Source: Methanobacteriota archaeon
GTDB lineage: Archaea; Thermoplasmatota; Thermoplasmata; UBA10834
Direction of reading: 5' to 3'
DNA: 64,000 nucleotides
Assembly (NCBI GenBank): GCA_020348345.1
Contig: CP070748.1
Span: forward strand, 605,190 to 669,189
Shown here in pieces: positions 10,396 through 19,622 of the stretch. The position numbers and the translations under genes are program-made. The notes below the pieces were generated by a model. The model was given only the letters and a program-made list of their open reading frames with translations. It did not search any database and was not told the DNA's origin. The number at the start of each line of letters is the position of its first letter. Positions within the stretch are counted from its first letter, which is position 1.

Positions 10396-11961
10396 TCACT
10401 CCAATGCCCTGAGATTCCTGACCCCAAGCATCAATGCTATGGCTCCTGCGATGGACGTAAGGGTCAGAATGAAGAGCCAGCCATTGACCTCTCCGAAAAG
10501 GCCGAGGAACAGAGTCACGAAGAAGCAGCCCATCATGAAGAAGGTCAGTATCATAACGTTGGCCATCATGTCAGCGGGTTTCTCCGAGAACACAGGCCAC
10601 ATCAGGAACAGCCCGAGAGAGAACACGACGAGCGCCGCTGAGAGCGCAATCATATAGGGAACCATCATGTACGCGGCTGCGGTGCTCGCACCGGACATCA
10701 TCAGAAGCGGAATCGCGGTCGCGACTACAGTCAATGGCACCATCACCAACATGCTCTGGACCAAACGCGCCCGCACGAGCCTCAACTCTCCCTTCGGCGC
10801 CTTCCTGTAGATGAAGAGGTTCTCCTTCCCGCGGATCGTTACTTCGCCGACGATGAAGCCTGCAAGGAACGGTAGCAGGAAGAACATCATGATTATCCCG
10901 CCCTCCGCGTCCTCCGCATCGCCGAAGAAGAACGTCACCAGAGCCACGAGCCCGATTACGTACACGATCTTGGACACGTTCTCGAGACGCCTTCCGTAAT
11001 CCTTGAAGACGGACACGACCAGTGTGCCGAAAGCGCCTCCGCCGGAGATCGCCCTGATGGCCCTGTAGAACACCCCCTCCTGTCTAGCTAGGTTCGACGA
11101 CAGGCTCTGGGATTCGAGATTGTAGGCCCTATCGGCGAACTTCGTACCGGCCCAGAGCACGCCGACGAAGAAGATCGCCATCGCGCCCACCCTGAGCGTG
11201 TTCTCCAATGATATCCCCGAGGCGTCTCCGGGGCTCACCGCGAAGTCGACCACAACGTTGGCGCCCCATGAGCTGGGAAGGAGGTCGAGAACGAATGGCA
11301 ACGGCCCTGATGATTCCACATCGAGCAACGCCGTATAGACAGTGCCGCTCATCAACGCGTACATGAGTCCGACCATGGGAAGCGCGACGGCCATCGATAA
11401 GGCCTTGCCGATGTCCTTCCCGCGGGTAGAGCTGCCGATCTTGCTTCTTATCATGGCCGCGATGACCACGCCGATCCACAACGCCGAGAAGAAAGTCAAC
11501 ATAAAAATCAGGGTGATCAGCGTTCCCTGGATGACGCCTAGACCGAGAGGGAGCATCAGGGCGACGAACACGGATGCCACGGCGATTACGCCGACCGAGT
11601 AGAACGGCATATCCCCGAGGAACTTGCCCAGGATTACGTCCTTCGGACGCAGCGGGGCAGACAGCAGTATCTCGTAGTACTCCTCCTGACCGGAGTTCAG
11701 CGAGAACGATATCGGGAAGAACAGGAACAGGATGAATGTCGTGAACAGGACGATCTGTATCAGGGCAATCGCCGCAGTCGACACGAAGAAGACCTCTACC
11801 TCGTCCAAGAAGAAGTTGGTGATCCACGGCACGAACGCGAAGATTGCGCCGACGATCGGCACGCCGATCAGCAATGGCACGATGTATCTGAACCGCCCGA
11901 ACCCGCTCGTTCGTAGCATGTACGAGTTCCTGGCGAGTACAAGCCACTTACGCCTTGGCAC
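10396..11961 (-). CDS. ABC-2-type exporter permease
   Basis: 521 residues with about twelve hydrophobic segments and no signal peptide: an N-terminal anchor helix at about 27-50, then helices through to the C-terminus. The LNSGQEEYYEILLSAPLRPKDVILGKFLGDM region is the cytoplasmic coupling-type segment seen in ABC-2 permeases of archaeal multidrug or antibiotic exporters. The GTG start at 11961 overlaps the ATPase gene by 14 bases, which supports co-translation and complex formation. Substrate unknown. Confidence 0.85.
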   Translation of the reverse strand: MPRRKWLVLARNSYMLRTSGFGRFRYIVPLLIGVPIVGAIFAFVPWITNFFLDEVEVFFVSTAAIALIQIVLFTTFILFLFFPISFSLNSGQEEYYEILLSAPLRPKDVILGKFLGDMPFYSVGVIAVASVFVALMLPLGLGVIQGTLITLIFMLTFFSALWIGVVIAAMIRSKIGSSTRGKDIGKALSMAVALPMVGLMYALMSGTVYTALLDVESSGPLPFVLDLLPSSWGANVVVDFAVSPGDASGISLENTLRVGAMAIFFVGVLWAGTKFADRAYNLESQSLSSNLARQEGVFYRAIRAISGGGAFGTLVVSVFKDYGRRLENVSKIVYVIGLVALVTFFFGDAEDAEGGIIMMFFLLPFLAGFIVGEVTIRGKENLFIYRKAPKGELRLVRARLVQSMLVMVPLTVVATAIPLLMMSGASTAAAYMMVPYMIALSAALVVFSLGLFLMWPVFSEKPADMMANVMILTFFMMGCFFVTLFLGLFGEVNGWLFILTLTSIAGAIALMLGVRNLRALE

Positions 11962-12739
11962 CTCTCAACTCCCTCCACGAAAGGAGCTCCTTCTTCTGCA
12001 CTCCACCTGTGATATCGATGTACGCCTTCTCAAGCGTGTTCTTTCCTGTCCTCGCCAGCAGTTCGTCGATGGTTCCGACGGCCACCAACTTCCCTCGGTT
12101 GATGATGCCGATGCGGTCACAGAGTTCCTCGATGATGGGCAGTATGTGGCTACACACGACTATCGTCTTGCCAGCGTTCTCCGCCAAGTCCTTCATCAGG
12201 TCCTTCACCATCAGGGCGGCGTTCGGATCAAGGGTTGAGGTCGGTTCGTCAAAGAACAGCAGAGGCGGATCGTGAATGAGGGCCGCTGCGATCAGCACCT
12301 TCTGCTTCATACCGCGGCTGTATCCTTCAAGGAGGTGGTTCCTGCGACTGTGCAAACCGAAAAGTCTGATAAGCTTATCCGTCCTCGTGTCGAGAACATC
12401 GTCGGGCACGTCGTAGAGCGCGCCCATGAACTGCAGAAACTCATGTGCGCTCAGCTTTTCGTATAAGCCCGGAGATTCGGCAAGCAACCCCGTCATGCTC
12501 TTAATCTCGAGGCTCCCCTTGATAAGATCATGTCCGCCAACGGTCGCGCTTCCTCCGGTTGGCTTGATGATGCAGTTCAGGAGTCTGACAGTCGTGGTTT
12601 TGCCCGCGCCATTCGGTCCGAGCAGCCCGAAGGTCTCTCCCTCGTACACTTCGAGGTTCAACTTATCCAATGCGATTACCTTGCCGCTGCGGCCGTAGGT
12701 CTTGGACAGCTCTTTTGTGCTTATCATGGCTTTGGACAT
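11948..12739 (-). CDS. ABC transporter ATP-binding protein
   Basis: 263 residues. All nucleotide-binding motifs are intact: Walker A GLLGPNGAGKTTT, Q-loop region near residue 85, signature EGYSRGMKQKV (SRGMKQ, the variant common in ABC-2 exporters), Walker B LLFFDEPTSTLDP and the switch histidine in VCSHILP. It is first in an operon with the ABC-2 permease and overlaps it by 14 bases. It energises export of an unknown compound such as a lipid, drug or peptide. Confidence 0.95.
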   Translation of the reverse strand: MSKAMISTKELSKTYGRSGKVIALDKLNLEVYEGETFGLLGPNGAGKTTTVRLLNCIIKPTGGSATVGGHDLIKGSLEIKSMTGLLAESPGLYEKLSAHEFLQFMGALYDVPDDVLDTRTDKLIRLFGLHSRRNHLLEGYSRGMKQKVLIAAALIHDPPLLFFDEPTSTLDPNAALMVKDLMKDLAENAGKTIVVCSHILPIIEELCDRIGIINRGKLVAVGTIDELLARTGKNTLEKAYIDITGGVQKKELLSWRELRGAKA

Positions 12740-12937
12740 TTAACGCTCTCCGCGGGCCAGCGACTGTTGCCGGCAGAGGAAGCGCATACTCTATTCCGTT
12801 AATAATCTTCGGGCGATACATGCCTGCAATAGCCGCGATTCAAACTTGAACGACTAGCCAAATCTCAATTTCGCGAGGGAAAACTGGAATTGGCGCGTCG
12901 ACAGCTCTTGCTGCAGTTCAACCACTTCATGGAATGT

Positions 12938-14230
12938 CTAGGCACGACATACGGTGTCTTTTGACCCGTGAGGCAATCCAGTCTCTTCAGCTTCTTCACA
13001 TACACTTGGAAGCACCTTTATGCTCGCTATTGGGGAGAGAACGATCCACACAATAGATGCCAGCATGCCCACTCCAGCTATCAGAATGGTCAAGCGTAGT
13101 CCTACGACTTCGCCAAGAAAGCCTCCGATTATGCCTCCGATTGGATAGACCCCCCAGACGATGAACCTCATGGTCGCGTTCATCTTGCCTTGAAGGCGGT
13201 CTGGTGTAATTGCCTGTCTGAGGCTAACTTGATTCACATTATAGAGTACGCCTGTGAGGCCGGTCGCAAACCAGATCGGCATAAGCACGAGCAAAGCATT
13301 CGACGGATACGCTAGAACTATGAGCATACTGGGCGCTCCTCCCAAGAATGCGGATAGGATTATGGTCCTTCCGAGTCCAAGGGCTGATACTATGCGTGCG
13401 GAAAGCAACGCTCCGACCACGGCTCCAAGCGCTCCAACTGCAAACACCGCTCCAATCCAGCCAGCAGACAGGTCAAGACTGCTCTCCATGAATAGTATGA
13501 GAATTGCGTATGATATACTCCAGAAGAGGTTTCCTGTTGCCGTGCATCCGGCTATTCCTCTAAGAGTTCTGCTCGAAAGGACAATATCAATGCCTTCCTT
13601 GATCTCTCCGAGCACCGATTTGCAGGATTCCACCCTTTCTACCAGCTCCTTCCTCTTGACTCGTAGGAGGAAGGCGGCCGAGCCAAGAAACGAAAGGAAG
13701 TTCCCTGTCATGGCCAATGGCGCTCCAATGGCGCTCACTGCCAGGCCGGCAAGGCTCGGACCTGCTATTTGGGAGGAAGCTCTGCTTGTCTCAAGCTTAC
13801 TGTTCGCATCCAGGAGTTCGGATCGTTTGACCAGAACCGGCAAATACGCTTGGTAGGCGATGTCGAAGAAGGCAGTGAAGGTTCCCGCAACGAATGCGAC
13901 AATGTACATTATTGGTAGGCTCAGGGCGTCGAAGAACCACGATATTGGGATGACTGCAAGTGCAGCCGCCCTTCCGAGATCACTTATTATCATTATCGTC
14001 CTTCTACGCTTTCTGTCCGCTAGCACACCCGCCAGGAGACCGAAAAGGAGAAAGGGCAACATCTCAAGTGAGAACAAGACGCCCATCTCGTATGCGCTGG
14101 CATCAAGAATGATGACTGCAGCTAACGGCATCGCTATAAGATAGAACTGGCTTCCGAAGACAGATACTGTCTCCGCAGCCCAGACATTGAGGAAATCTCG
14201 ATGATTCCAGAGAGCGCTTCTGTTCGACAT
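12938..14230 (-). CDS. MFS exporter, drug-efflux-like
   Basis: 430 residues with twelve predicted helices. The first cytoplasmic loop has the MFS signature in shortened form (LAGVLADRKRRRTIMI), and RASSQIAGPSLAGLAV resembles motif C of antiporters. It most resembles the MFS_3/enterobactin- and macrolide-exporter-type group. It is the last gene of a three-gene minus-strand unit behind an ArsR-like regulator (41 bases between them), the usual arrangement for an inducible efflux pump. Ligand unknown. Confidence 0.85.
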   Translation of the reverse strand: MSNRSALWNHRDFLNVWAAETVSVFGSQFYLIAMPLAAVIILDASAYEMGVLFSLEMLPFLLFGLLAGVLADRKRRRTIMIISDLGRAAALAVIPISWFFDALSLPIMYIVAFVAGTFTAFFDIAYQAYLPVLVKRSELLDANSKLETSRASSQIAGPSLAGLAVSAIGAPLAMTGNFLSFLGSAAFLLRVKRKELVERVESCKSVLGEIKEGIDIVLSSRTLRGIAGCTATGNLFWSISYAILILFMESSLDLSAGWIGAVFAVGALGAVVGALLSARIVSALGLGRTIILSAFLGGAPSMLIVLAYPSNALLVLMPIWFATGLTGVLYNVNQVSLRQAITPDRLQGKMNATMRFIVWGVYPIGGIIGGFLGEVVGLRLTILIAGVGMLASIVWIVLSPIASIKVLPSVCEEAEETGLPHGSKDTVCRA

Positions 14231-14271
14231 CGGGATACAATCCTTGTCTGGCCGGCCTTTCGGCCGTTCGG

Positions 14272-14868
14272 CTATGGCTTGCTCGTCTTTGCTCTTCCTG
14301 ACAGAAGCCGTTCCCTTAGGGTTCGCTGAATATCGAGATACTTCGTGAATTCGCGGTCGTTCATCTTCATCATCATGGCGAACTCCGCGAGATCAAGCCC
14401 GACTGATGGGTCGATGTCGTCCATGTCGTAGATCCTCTCGACAATATCAGAATCTTCCCTTCGCAGCTTGAGGTCTTCACCAAGCTTCAGTATGCTGGAT
14501 ATCTCCTTTTCGCTTGTGTTGACTTCGAAGCCAAGGTTGTCGAGCCCTTTGAGAATCTCCCGAATCCACTCCTTCCCTCCGCATTCGTCCACGCAGGCTC
14601 CGTTGACGAAGTGGAAGTATCCTGCGGTTGCTCGGTAGTACGACTCAACGACGTGTTCGATCCGCTCTTCTCTTGATACCTCCACCATGCCTGCCTTGCA
14701 TAGCTTCTTGATGTGGTGATATATGGTTTGAGGGGTGAGCGACAGCTCGCCTGCAATCTGGCTGACGGTCATCTCCTTCGCACGGAGAAGGTATATCATC
14801 TTCATTCTGGTCTCATCGGCCAGCAACTGAAACGCGCAAGCATCTTTGATGATCTTCCTGTCTTTCAT
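14272..14868 (-). CDS. ArsR-like winged-helix transcriptional regulator
   Basis: 198 residues. The N-terminal winged helix is clear at residues about 10-75: LLADETRMKMIYLLRAKEMTVSQIA, with recognition helix SLTPQTIYHHIKKLCKAGMV. Residues 80-198 form a larger ligand/dimer region with cysteines (VNGACVDECGG), which may sense a metal or small molecule, although this is inference. The ATG follows an AATGGTGTTACA leader that shares its core with the leader of the next upstream gene at 15268, hinting at a shared operator. The downstream gene is the MFS exporter, its probable target. Confidence 0.85.
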   Translation of the reverse strand: MKDRKIIKDACAFQLLADETRMKMIYLLRAKEMTVSQIAGELSLTPQTIYHHIKKLCKAGMVEVSREERIEHVVESYYRATAGYFHFVNGACVDECGGKEWIREILKGLDNLGFEVNTSEKEISSILKLGEDLKLRREDSDIVERIYDMDDIDPSVGLDLAEFAMMMKMNDREFTKYLDIQRTLRERLLSGRAKTSKP

Positions 14869-14874
14869 TGTAAC

Positions 14875-14890
14875 ACCATTGATATGTTTG
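14875..14890 (-). promoter_or_regulatory. Half-site copy of the palindrome, before the regulator gene
   Basis: On the minus strand the bases just before the regulator's ATG read CATATCAATGGTG. The leader of the gene at 15268 reads CATATTAATGGTG at the same distance (six bases before the start). GGTG doubles as a Shine-Dalgarno site, but the match extends beyond it. Confidence 0.4.
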
Positions 14891-14896
14891 CGCTGT

Positions 14897-15268
14897 TCAT
14901 TCCACAGCCGTGGCCCTCGTCCGTCGCTTCTTTGCGAAAACAGCCCATGACACGCCGTACAAATGCTCTTTGTCTTTCAGCGGGATGAATCCCGACCATT
15001 CGACGATCATGCCTCTATCCGACGCTCTCTTCTGTAGGAATCCAGGTGTTATCTCGCGAAGATAATCCAGCTTCTCCTTGAGCATCCCTCTTCCTTTCGG
15101 GGGAAATCCCATGTCGGCTATGCACCCGTCACACCACCCCTCGAGCCACAATGTCTTGTCCGCTGTCTCTATTTCGGCAATGATCTCACTTGGTTTTGGT
15201 ATGTCAGGCACTAGCTCAGCGACAAGAGCCAATATGTCTTCATACGTCGGATGATTCGAGCCTTTCAT
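14897..15268 (-). CDS. Small soluble protein of unknown function, first gene of the regulator/MFS unit
   Basis: 123 residues, no membrane helix or signal peptide. I do not recognise a family. It has two cysteines in WCDGCIADMGF, an aromatic-rich middle and a basic C-terminus (KKRRTRATAVE). The C-terminal half (LREITPGFLQKRASDRGMIVEWSGF) might resemble a small SAM-methyltransferase fragment, but this is weak. It is separated from the regulator gene by 28 bases, so all three genes probably form one transcript. The start ATG follows AATGGTGATGCG, with GGTGAT as ribosome-binding site. Confidence 0.6.
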   Translation of the reverse strand: MKGSNHPTYEDILALVAELVPDIPKPSEIIAEIETADKTLWLEGWCDGCIADMGFPPKGRGMLKEKLDYLREITPGFLQKRASDRGMIVEWSGFIPLKDKEHLYGVSWAVFAKKRRTRATAVE

Positions 15269-15274
15269 CGCATC

Positions 15275-15300
15275 ACCATTAATATGTGTATGTTAATGGT
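15275..15300. promoter_or_regulatory. Near-perfect palindrome, candidate operator
   Basis: Two 8-base arms, ACCATTAA and TTAATGGT, are exact reverse complements separated by ten bases; two further inner pairs also match (10 of 11 pairs). It lies 6 bases upstream of the gene at 15268, between AT-rich TATA-like sequence (about 15299-15316) and the start. A dimeric regulator bound here would block initiation. The adjacent ArsR-like gene is the obvious candidate. Confidence 0.55.
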
Positions 15301-15385
15301 ATAATGAATATTTTACTATTAATACATTTGTCTAAATTGCTCTGCGAGTTAGATTCAATTGAGTTCGCAGTAGCGTGATCATGCT

Positions 15386-16846
15386 TCAAAGAGAACTCTT
15401 GGATGCACGGTGTTCGCAGTCATCGATTATGCGGGTAACGTCCCTTTGGGCTGTGGGTTCGAGAGGAGGCACTTCGTGCTCTGAAAGGATATGTGTGACT
15501 CTTTGCCGAGCTTTGTCGAGCAGGGATTTTCTGTTCCCACTTACCCATGCATCGAATGACTGTCTTTCCATAAGTGTGGGCATGAAGTGTTCTGTCTTGA
15601 TGTGTTCCAGCGTGTGCCTCTGCGCTAGGTAATTCCGCCCCACGCCAACCTTCTCGATGACATCGAGCGCCAGAGTCTCATCGTTCACTACCTCTCCTCT
15701 GCAGAGACGCGCTACGACTCCCACTATCTCATCCTCGATTGGTATTTCCTCCATCAGTAGGCAGGTTCCATCCTCGAGCTGTCCTATGCCACACAGCAGG
15801 TCGGCACCGGCCATGAGAGGCAAGGAGATACCCGTGAATGCCTCCACGCATACTTGGTCGCCAGGTCCATTGGCGGTGCTGGACACTCCGACGCATGAAG
15901 GCAACCCATAGAAGTGAGCTAATTCAGTACCCATTGCGGAGCATAACGCGTGTTCCGGGCTGCCGCCAGCACGGATCGTCGTCTTCATATCGAGAGGAGC
16001 TATTCCAAGACCATAGATAACAGATGCGCCAGGAACTGCAAGTTGCGTTATCACCAGAGCGCTGAGTACTTCCGCATTGCCAACGACGAGAGAGCCAGCA
16101 AGTGTTGCAGGTCCTGTCGCTCCTGGTTGAGGCATGCAGAAATACACAATTGGAACGCCGGCTTTCGCGAATTCAAGGCCAGCATCCATCACCCCGGCAT
16201 CATGCTGCAACGGGGCGAATGTGCACTGCAGAGCCGATGTTATAGGTCTTGCCCTGTACTCCTTCTCGCCGCCTGAAGCAGCGTAGCCCATAGCGATGAG
16301 GTTTCTCGCATCCGGAACAGTCACGCCAGTCTCGTACATGATGTGTTTCTCCGTATTGTTCAGAGATGCTTCCAGGTCATGGAGGTGGCATGATGAGGGA
16401 GGTTTGTCTGTCGAATTGACCATCGGCCAGTGGACGTGGATGTTCTTCATTGCGTCACAGACCTTTGTAGATCTGCTTACGTCCTCCTTGGTTGAGGGTC
16501 TCCTCTCTCCTGTTTCGAAATCGATGGCAATCGCACCATTGCCACTCGGACACATGTAGCTGTGGCTCAAGTCAAGCCGGGCATCGTATCTGCGGTTTCG
16601 GGCTGCCAGGGTAATGATCCTGCCAGTCTTCAGGAGAGCTTCTGCTACCAGGTGTGAGGGTATCCTGACAATACGGGTCCGTTCCTCGACATCGCAGCCG
16701 TTGTCGGCAAGAAGCTTTCGGCACGTTGCGCTGTGTACCCCAACTCCGATCTGTTCAAGGACGTGCATCGATGCCCAGTGGATTCTCTCCAGAGAGCTCT
16801 TGTCCAGGATTCGCAGACCGATTCGTCGGTTGATTCCAAATGCCAT
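15386..16846 (-). CDS. MttB-family methyltransferase homologue lacking pyrrolysine
   Basis: 486 residues, full length for the trimethylamine methyltransferase MttB superfamily (TIM barrel). Recognisable blocks are LEQIGVGVHS near the N-terminus, the MCPSGNGAIAIDFETGERR region, ALQCTFAPLQHD, GLEFAKAGVPIVYF, and a C-terminal helix HTLEHIKTEHFMPTLMERQSF. The frame runs without any in-frame amber codon, so it belongs to the non-Pyl group (MtgB-like), whose characterised members demethylate glycine betaine or other quaternary amines to a corrinoid protein. No corrinoid protein gene is adjacent. A second homologue lies at 34686. Substrate unknown. Confidence 0.85.
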   Translation of the reverse strand: MAFGINRRIGLRILDKSSLERIHWASMHVLEQIGVGVHSATCRKLLADNGCDVEERTRIVRIPSHLVAEALLKTGRIITLAARNRRYDARLDLSHSYMCPSGNGAIAIDFETGERRPSTKEDVSRSTKVCDAMKNIHVHWPMVNSTDKPPSSCHLHDLEASLNNTEKHIMYETGVTVPDARNLIAMGYAASGGEKEYRARPITSALQCTFAPLQHDAGVMDAGLEFAKAGVPIVYFCMPQPGATGPATLAGSLVVGNAEVLSALVITQLAVPGASVIYGLGIAPLDMKTTIRAGGSPEHALCSAMGTELAHFYGLPSCVGVSSTANGPGDQVCVEAFTGISLPLMAGADLLCGIGQLEDGTCLLMEEIPIEDEIVGVVARLCRGEVVNDETLALDVIEKVGVGRNYLAQRHTLEHIKTEHFMPTLMERQSFDAWVSGNRKSLLDKARQRVTHILSEHEVPPLEPTAQRDVTRIIDDCEHRASKSSL

Positions 16847-17112
16847 CTGTTCATTCTCCTTTGGATTCTCTTGGGATTGGCTGTGCCGATCCCTTCACTC
16901 AGGTTGGTGAATGAATCCCTCTTGACAACCCGGCATCACCCCTGACAGCTTAAGCGCTTTCTCTCATACCTTCTGCTATCTCCGCTTCTTCCCCAACGCT
17001 CTTGATCATCCCTTCACTTCATCTGAAACGGATTTGCGGCTCACACAGTCAGTATGAGAAAGACTAAGTCCGACGTGGACACTATCCTCTGCAAGCCAGG
17101 GGCGGGAGAATC

Positions 17113-18153
17113 GTGAATCATGCGAAGAATGGATTGGTTTTGACCATCGTCTGTGCAATGGCCTTGTCGACGACATGTGTGCCTTCGCTGGTCTCGGGAG
17201 GCGAGGGAACCGAGAAGATCGCTTATGAGTATTATCTCACAGGTAACCCGGACGATGTTGTCACAGACACATCGCCCGGCCTGCTGCTTGCGGGGGGTAG
17301 CAACGACATCGCGGATGCGATGAGATGGATGATAGAGAGATCCGGTGGTGGCGATTTCGTCGTCATCAGATGCTCGGGCTCCGATGGATACAATCCCTGG
17401 ATATACAATAGGCTGGGGGGCGTCGATTCGATAGAGTCCATAGTATTCCTGTCGCAGAGGGCGTGCCACGACGAATTCATTATAGAAACCATCCGCAACG
17501 CTGAGGCGCTGTTCATTGCCGGTGGCGATCAGTGGAACTACGTAAGCATGTGGAAGGGAACCCCAGTCGAGGATGCCATTCATTTCGTCGCGAACAAGCC
17601 TGCTCCCGTCGGAGGTACTAGCGCTGGCCTCGCCATACTGGGAGAGTTCGCGTTCTCAGCTAGATATGATACCATCGACTCAGAAGCAGCTCTCGCTGAC
17701 CCATACAACAGTAGTGTAGCTCTGGAGCGAAACTTCCTTAATCTGGAGTACATGGAAGACAAGATAACCGACAGCCATTTCGTCGCGAGGGACCGCATGG
17801 GCAGGCTAGTGACCTTCCTTGCGCGCATAGTTGAGGACAGATGGTCCGATGTGGCGATGGGCATAGGCATCGATGAGAAGACCGCTATTGGCGTCGACGA
17901 GGACGGAGATGTAACCGTATTCAGCCTGCCCGGTTATACGACTGGCTCCGCGTACATGTTGCGCACGCCTGGGCCACCCGAGGTCTGCGACCGCGATACA
18001 CCACTCACATACACCGGTGTCTCGGTGTATAGGATATCGACTGGTGCAACCTTCAACCTGGCAACATGGACGGGCAATGGCGGGACCTCGTACACGCTCT
18101 CGGCGATCGATGGCGTGTTGTATTCAGATCAGCCCGACGGGAGCATCTACTGA
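17113..18153 (+). CDS. Exported cyanophycinase-like S51 peptidase
   Basis: 346 residues from GTG with GGGAG upstream. The N-terminus is a signal peptide (LVLTIVCAMALSTTCVPSLVSG). S51 features are present: GLLLAGGSNDIADAM, FIAGGDQWNY, the nucleophile serine in GGTSAGLAILG, and SHFVARDRMGRL, which matches the D/S-x-HF...R-x-RL block of cyanophycinases. It should hydrolyse an Asp-linked or other peptide bond outside the cell. Cyanophycin itself is unlikely in this setting, so the substrate is open. Neighbours are other exported hydrolases. Confidence 0.85.
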   Translation: MNHAKNGLVLTIVCAMALSTTCVPSLVSGGEGTEKIAYEYYLTGNPDDVVTDTSPGLLLAGGSNDIADAMRWMIERSGGGDFVVIRCSGSDGYNPWIYNRLGGVDSIESIVFLSQRACHDEFIIETIRNAEALFIAGGDQWNYVSMWKGTPVEDAIHFVANKPAPVGGTSAGLAILGEFAFSARYDTIDSEAALADPYNSSVALERNFLNLEYMEDKITDSHFVARDRMGRLVTFLARIVEDRWSDVAMGIGIDEKTAIGVDEDGDVTVFSLPGYTTGSAYMLRTPGPPEVCDRDTPLTYTGVSVYRISTGATFNLATWTGNGGTSYTLSAIDGVLYSDQPDGSIY

Positions 18154-18241
18154 GAGCCGGGTCCATGCTTGGACTGCTGGACCTGCTATGATATCGCGAT
18201 TACAGCGTGCGGAAATCGCGAACAAGCACGAGCTTTGCGAC

Positions 18242-19411
18242 CTAGTTATACTCCTCGAGCAGGTTCCACCAGCCCGTGTCGATTGCGAACGCCACTTCGG
18301 AGTACGCCTCGGAGTAGGTCTTCCAATCGCCACCGTAGCCCCACCATAGGCTCAGCCCGTGGCTCGGATCCTCAGGGTCAGCGTCCCAGTTTGCGATTAC
18401 CGCTCCGTCCAGAGCTGAGACCATTTCGAGTGTGGCCGCTCTCAGTCCGCTGTCCGTTATCAACGGGTCGGCGAGGAGCGTTTCCCCGAGATCAGCCATG
18501 TCTACATGACAGTGAGCTGACCAGACAGTGCAAGCTTCCTTCAGCGCGAGTTTGTAGTTCTCCTCGTACATCGGCAGGCAATCATGTACCGCCCCTACCC
18601 AAGCTTCTATGGTGTCCATCGAGTCGCCCAGCGATGACAGATCGACAGCAGATAACGCCACCGTCGACGCCCATGTCTGGTTCGCGTAGAGGTCCTCGTA
18701 TCCCGACACCATGTCCGCGGCGAGTTCCTCCGGCGTCCTCGAGGTGTCGAGCGCGGTCTCCATGAGCATCAGGTCATAAGGATAGCCGGAGGTCGGCACC
18801 GACTCCTCTGAGGCTACCATGATGTCCACGAGGCCAGTTAGAGATACCTGGTATGCAACCTCAACCGAAGCCATGTTGCAGGCGTCGAATGCGAGAACGT
18901 CGATGTGCACGCCGGCGCCCTCGATCGCCTCCTGGAACTCAGGCATCGTAATTCGTGTTCCATCGGAAGTCTCGTCGTCACTGATGTATCTCCATGCATA
19001 GCCATGGTCCCACGCGACCACTGCCAACTTATCCGACGAGTAGTTGTTCCTAACCTCCTCGAGGAACCATTTGAATGTGTCGCCGCTGCCGAAGTCTTTC
19101 TCCGCAAGGTTGGCGATGGTCGTGCATTCGCTTCCCGATATCTCGACTATCTCAGTTCCATCAACGCTCAGCCGGTCTATGTACGCGACGATCGTAAGCA
19201 TGTCGTTCGCAGGGAGCTTAATCAAGCTCGCCAAGCTCACATCGTCCCAAAATCTCTCCAGGTTGTTGTCTCCGTTGATGTACAGTGCAATGGTCCAAGA
19301 TTCGGATGTAACCCACTTGCCTCCGTTATGCTTCGCCAGGCTGGCCCCAGGCATCGAGATGAGAGCCACGACGGCGACGCAAACGAAGGATATTGCAATA
19401 CGCTTGTTCAT
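18242..19411 (-). CDS. Exported clostripain-like C11 cysteine peptidase
   Basis: 389 residues from an ATG with a GGGGGG ribosome-binding site; the longer frame back to 19471 lacks one. A signal peptide spans about residues 1-26 (IAISFVCVAVVALISMPGAS). C11 catalytic residues are visible: His in AWDHGYAWRY and Cys in FDACNMASVEVAYQ, preceded by TIALYINGDNNLE. Clostripain-type enzymes cleave after Arg or Lys. It converges with the S51 gene, so both sit in an island of exported hydrolases. Exported C11 peptidases are known from uncultured sediment Thermoplasmata, which supports the taxonomic guess. Confidence 0.9.
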   Translation of the reverse strand: MNKRIAISFVCVAVVALISMPGASLAKHNGGKWVTSESWTIALYINGDNNLERFWDDVSLASLIKLPANDMLTIVAYIDRLSVDGTEIVEISGSECTTIANLAEKDFGSGDTFKWFLEEVRNNYSSDKLAVVAWDHGYAWRYISDDETSDGTRITMPEFQEAIEGAGVHIDVLAFDACNMASVEVAYQVSLTGLVDIMVASEESVPTSGYPYDLMLMETALDTSRTPEELAADMVSGYEDLYANQTWASTVALSAVDLSSLGDSMDTIEAWVGAVHDCLPMYEENYKLALKEACTVWSAHCHVDMADLGETLLADPLITDSGLRAATLEMVSALDGAVIANWDADPEDPSHGLSLWWGYGGDWKTYSEAYSEVAFAIDTGWWNLLEEYN

Positions 19412-19622
19412 TTGCGTTCCCCCCTTTGATGAGACCTGATCGACATCGTCAGTCGCGTCAGGCGCATGCAATATGATGAGAGTCTGTCATGCTATTAGAG
19501 GGTTCCGTTACCCGTGCCAGCTTCCGACGGTATTCGCAGCTCACGCTGCCAAATCAGCTCGCGCTCATCCATCGAAGGCACGCGGGCCCGTTCGCCCATG
19601 CTCGGCTCCTCGCCAAGATGTT

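Noticed and set aside
10119..10427. 102-codon minus-strand frame upstream of top6B
   Set aside because: It runs into the permease coding end, has no start signals and random-looking composition.
15386..16846. Pyrrolysine codon in the MttB homologues
   Set aside because: No in-frame amber codon in either gene (also 34686-36122), so neither is a pyrrolysine enzyme.
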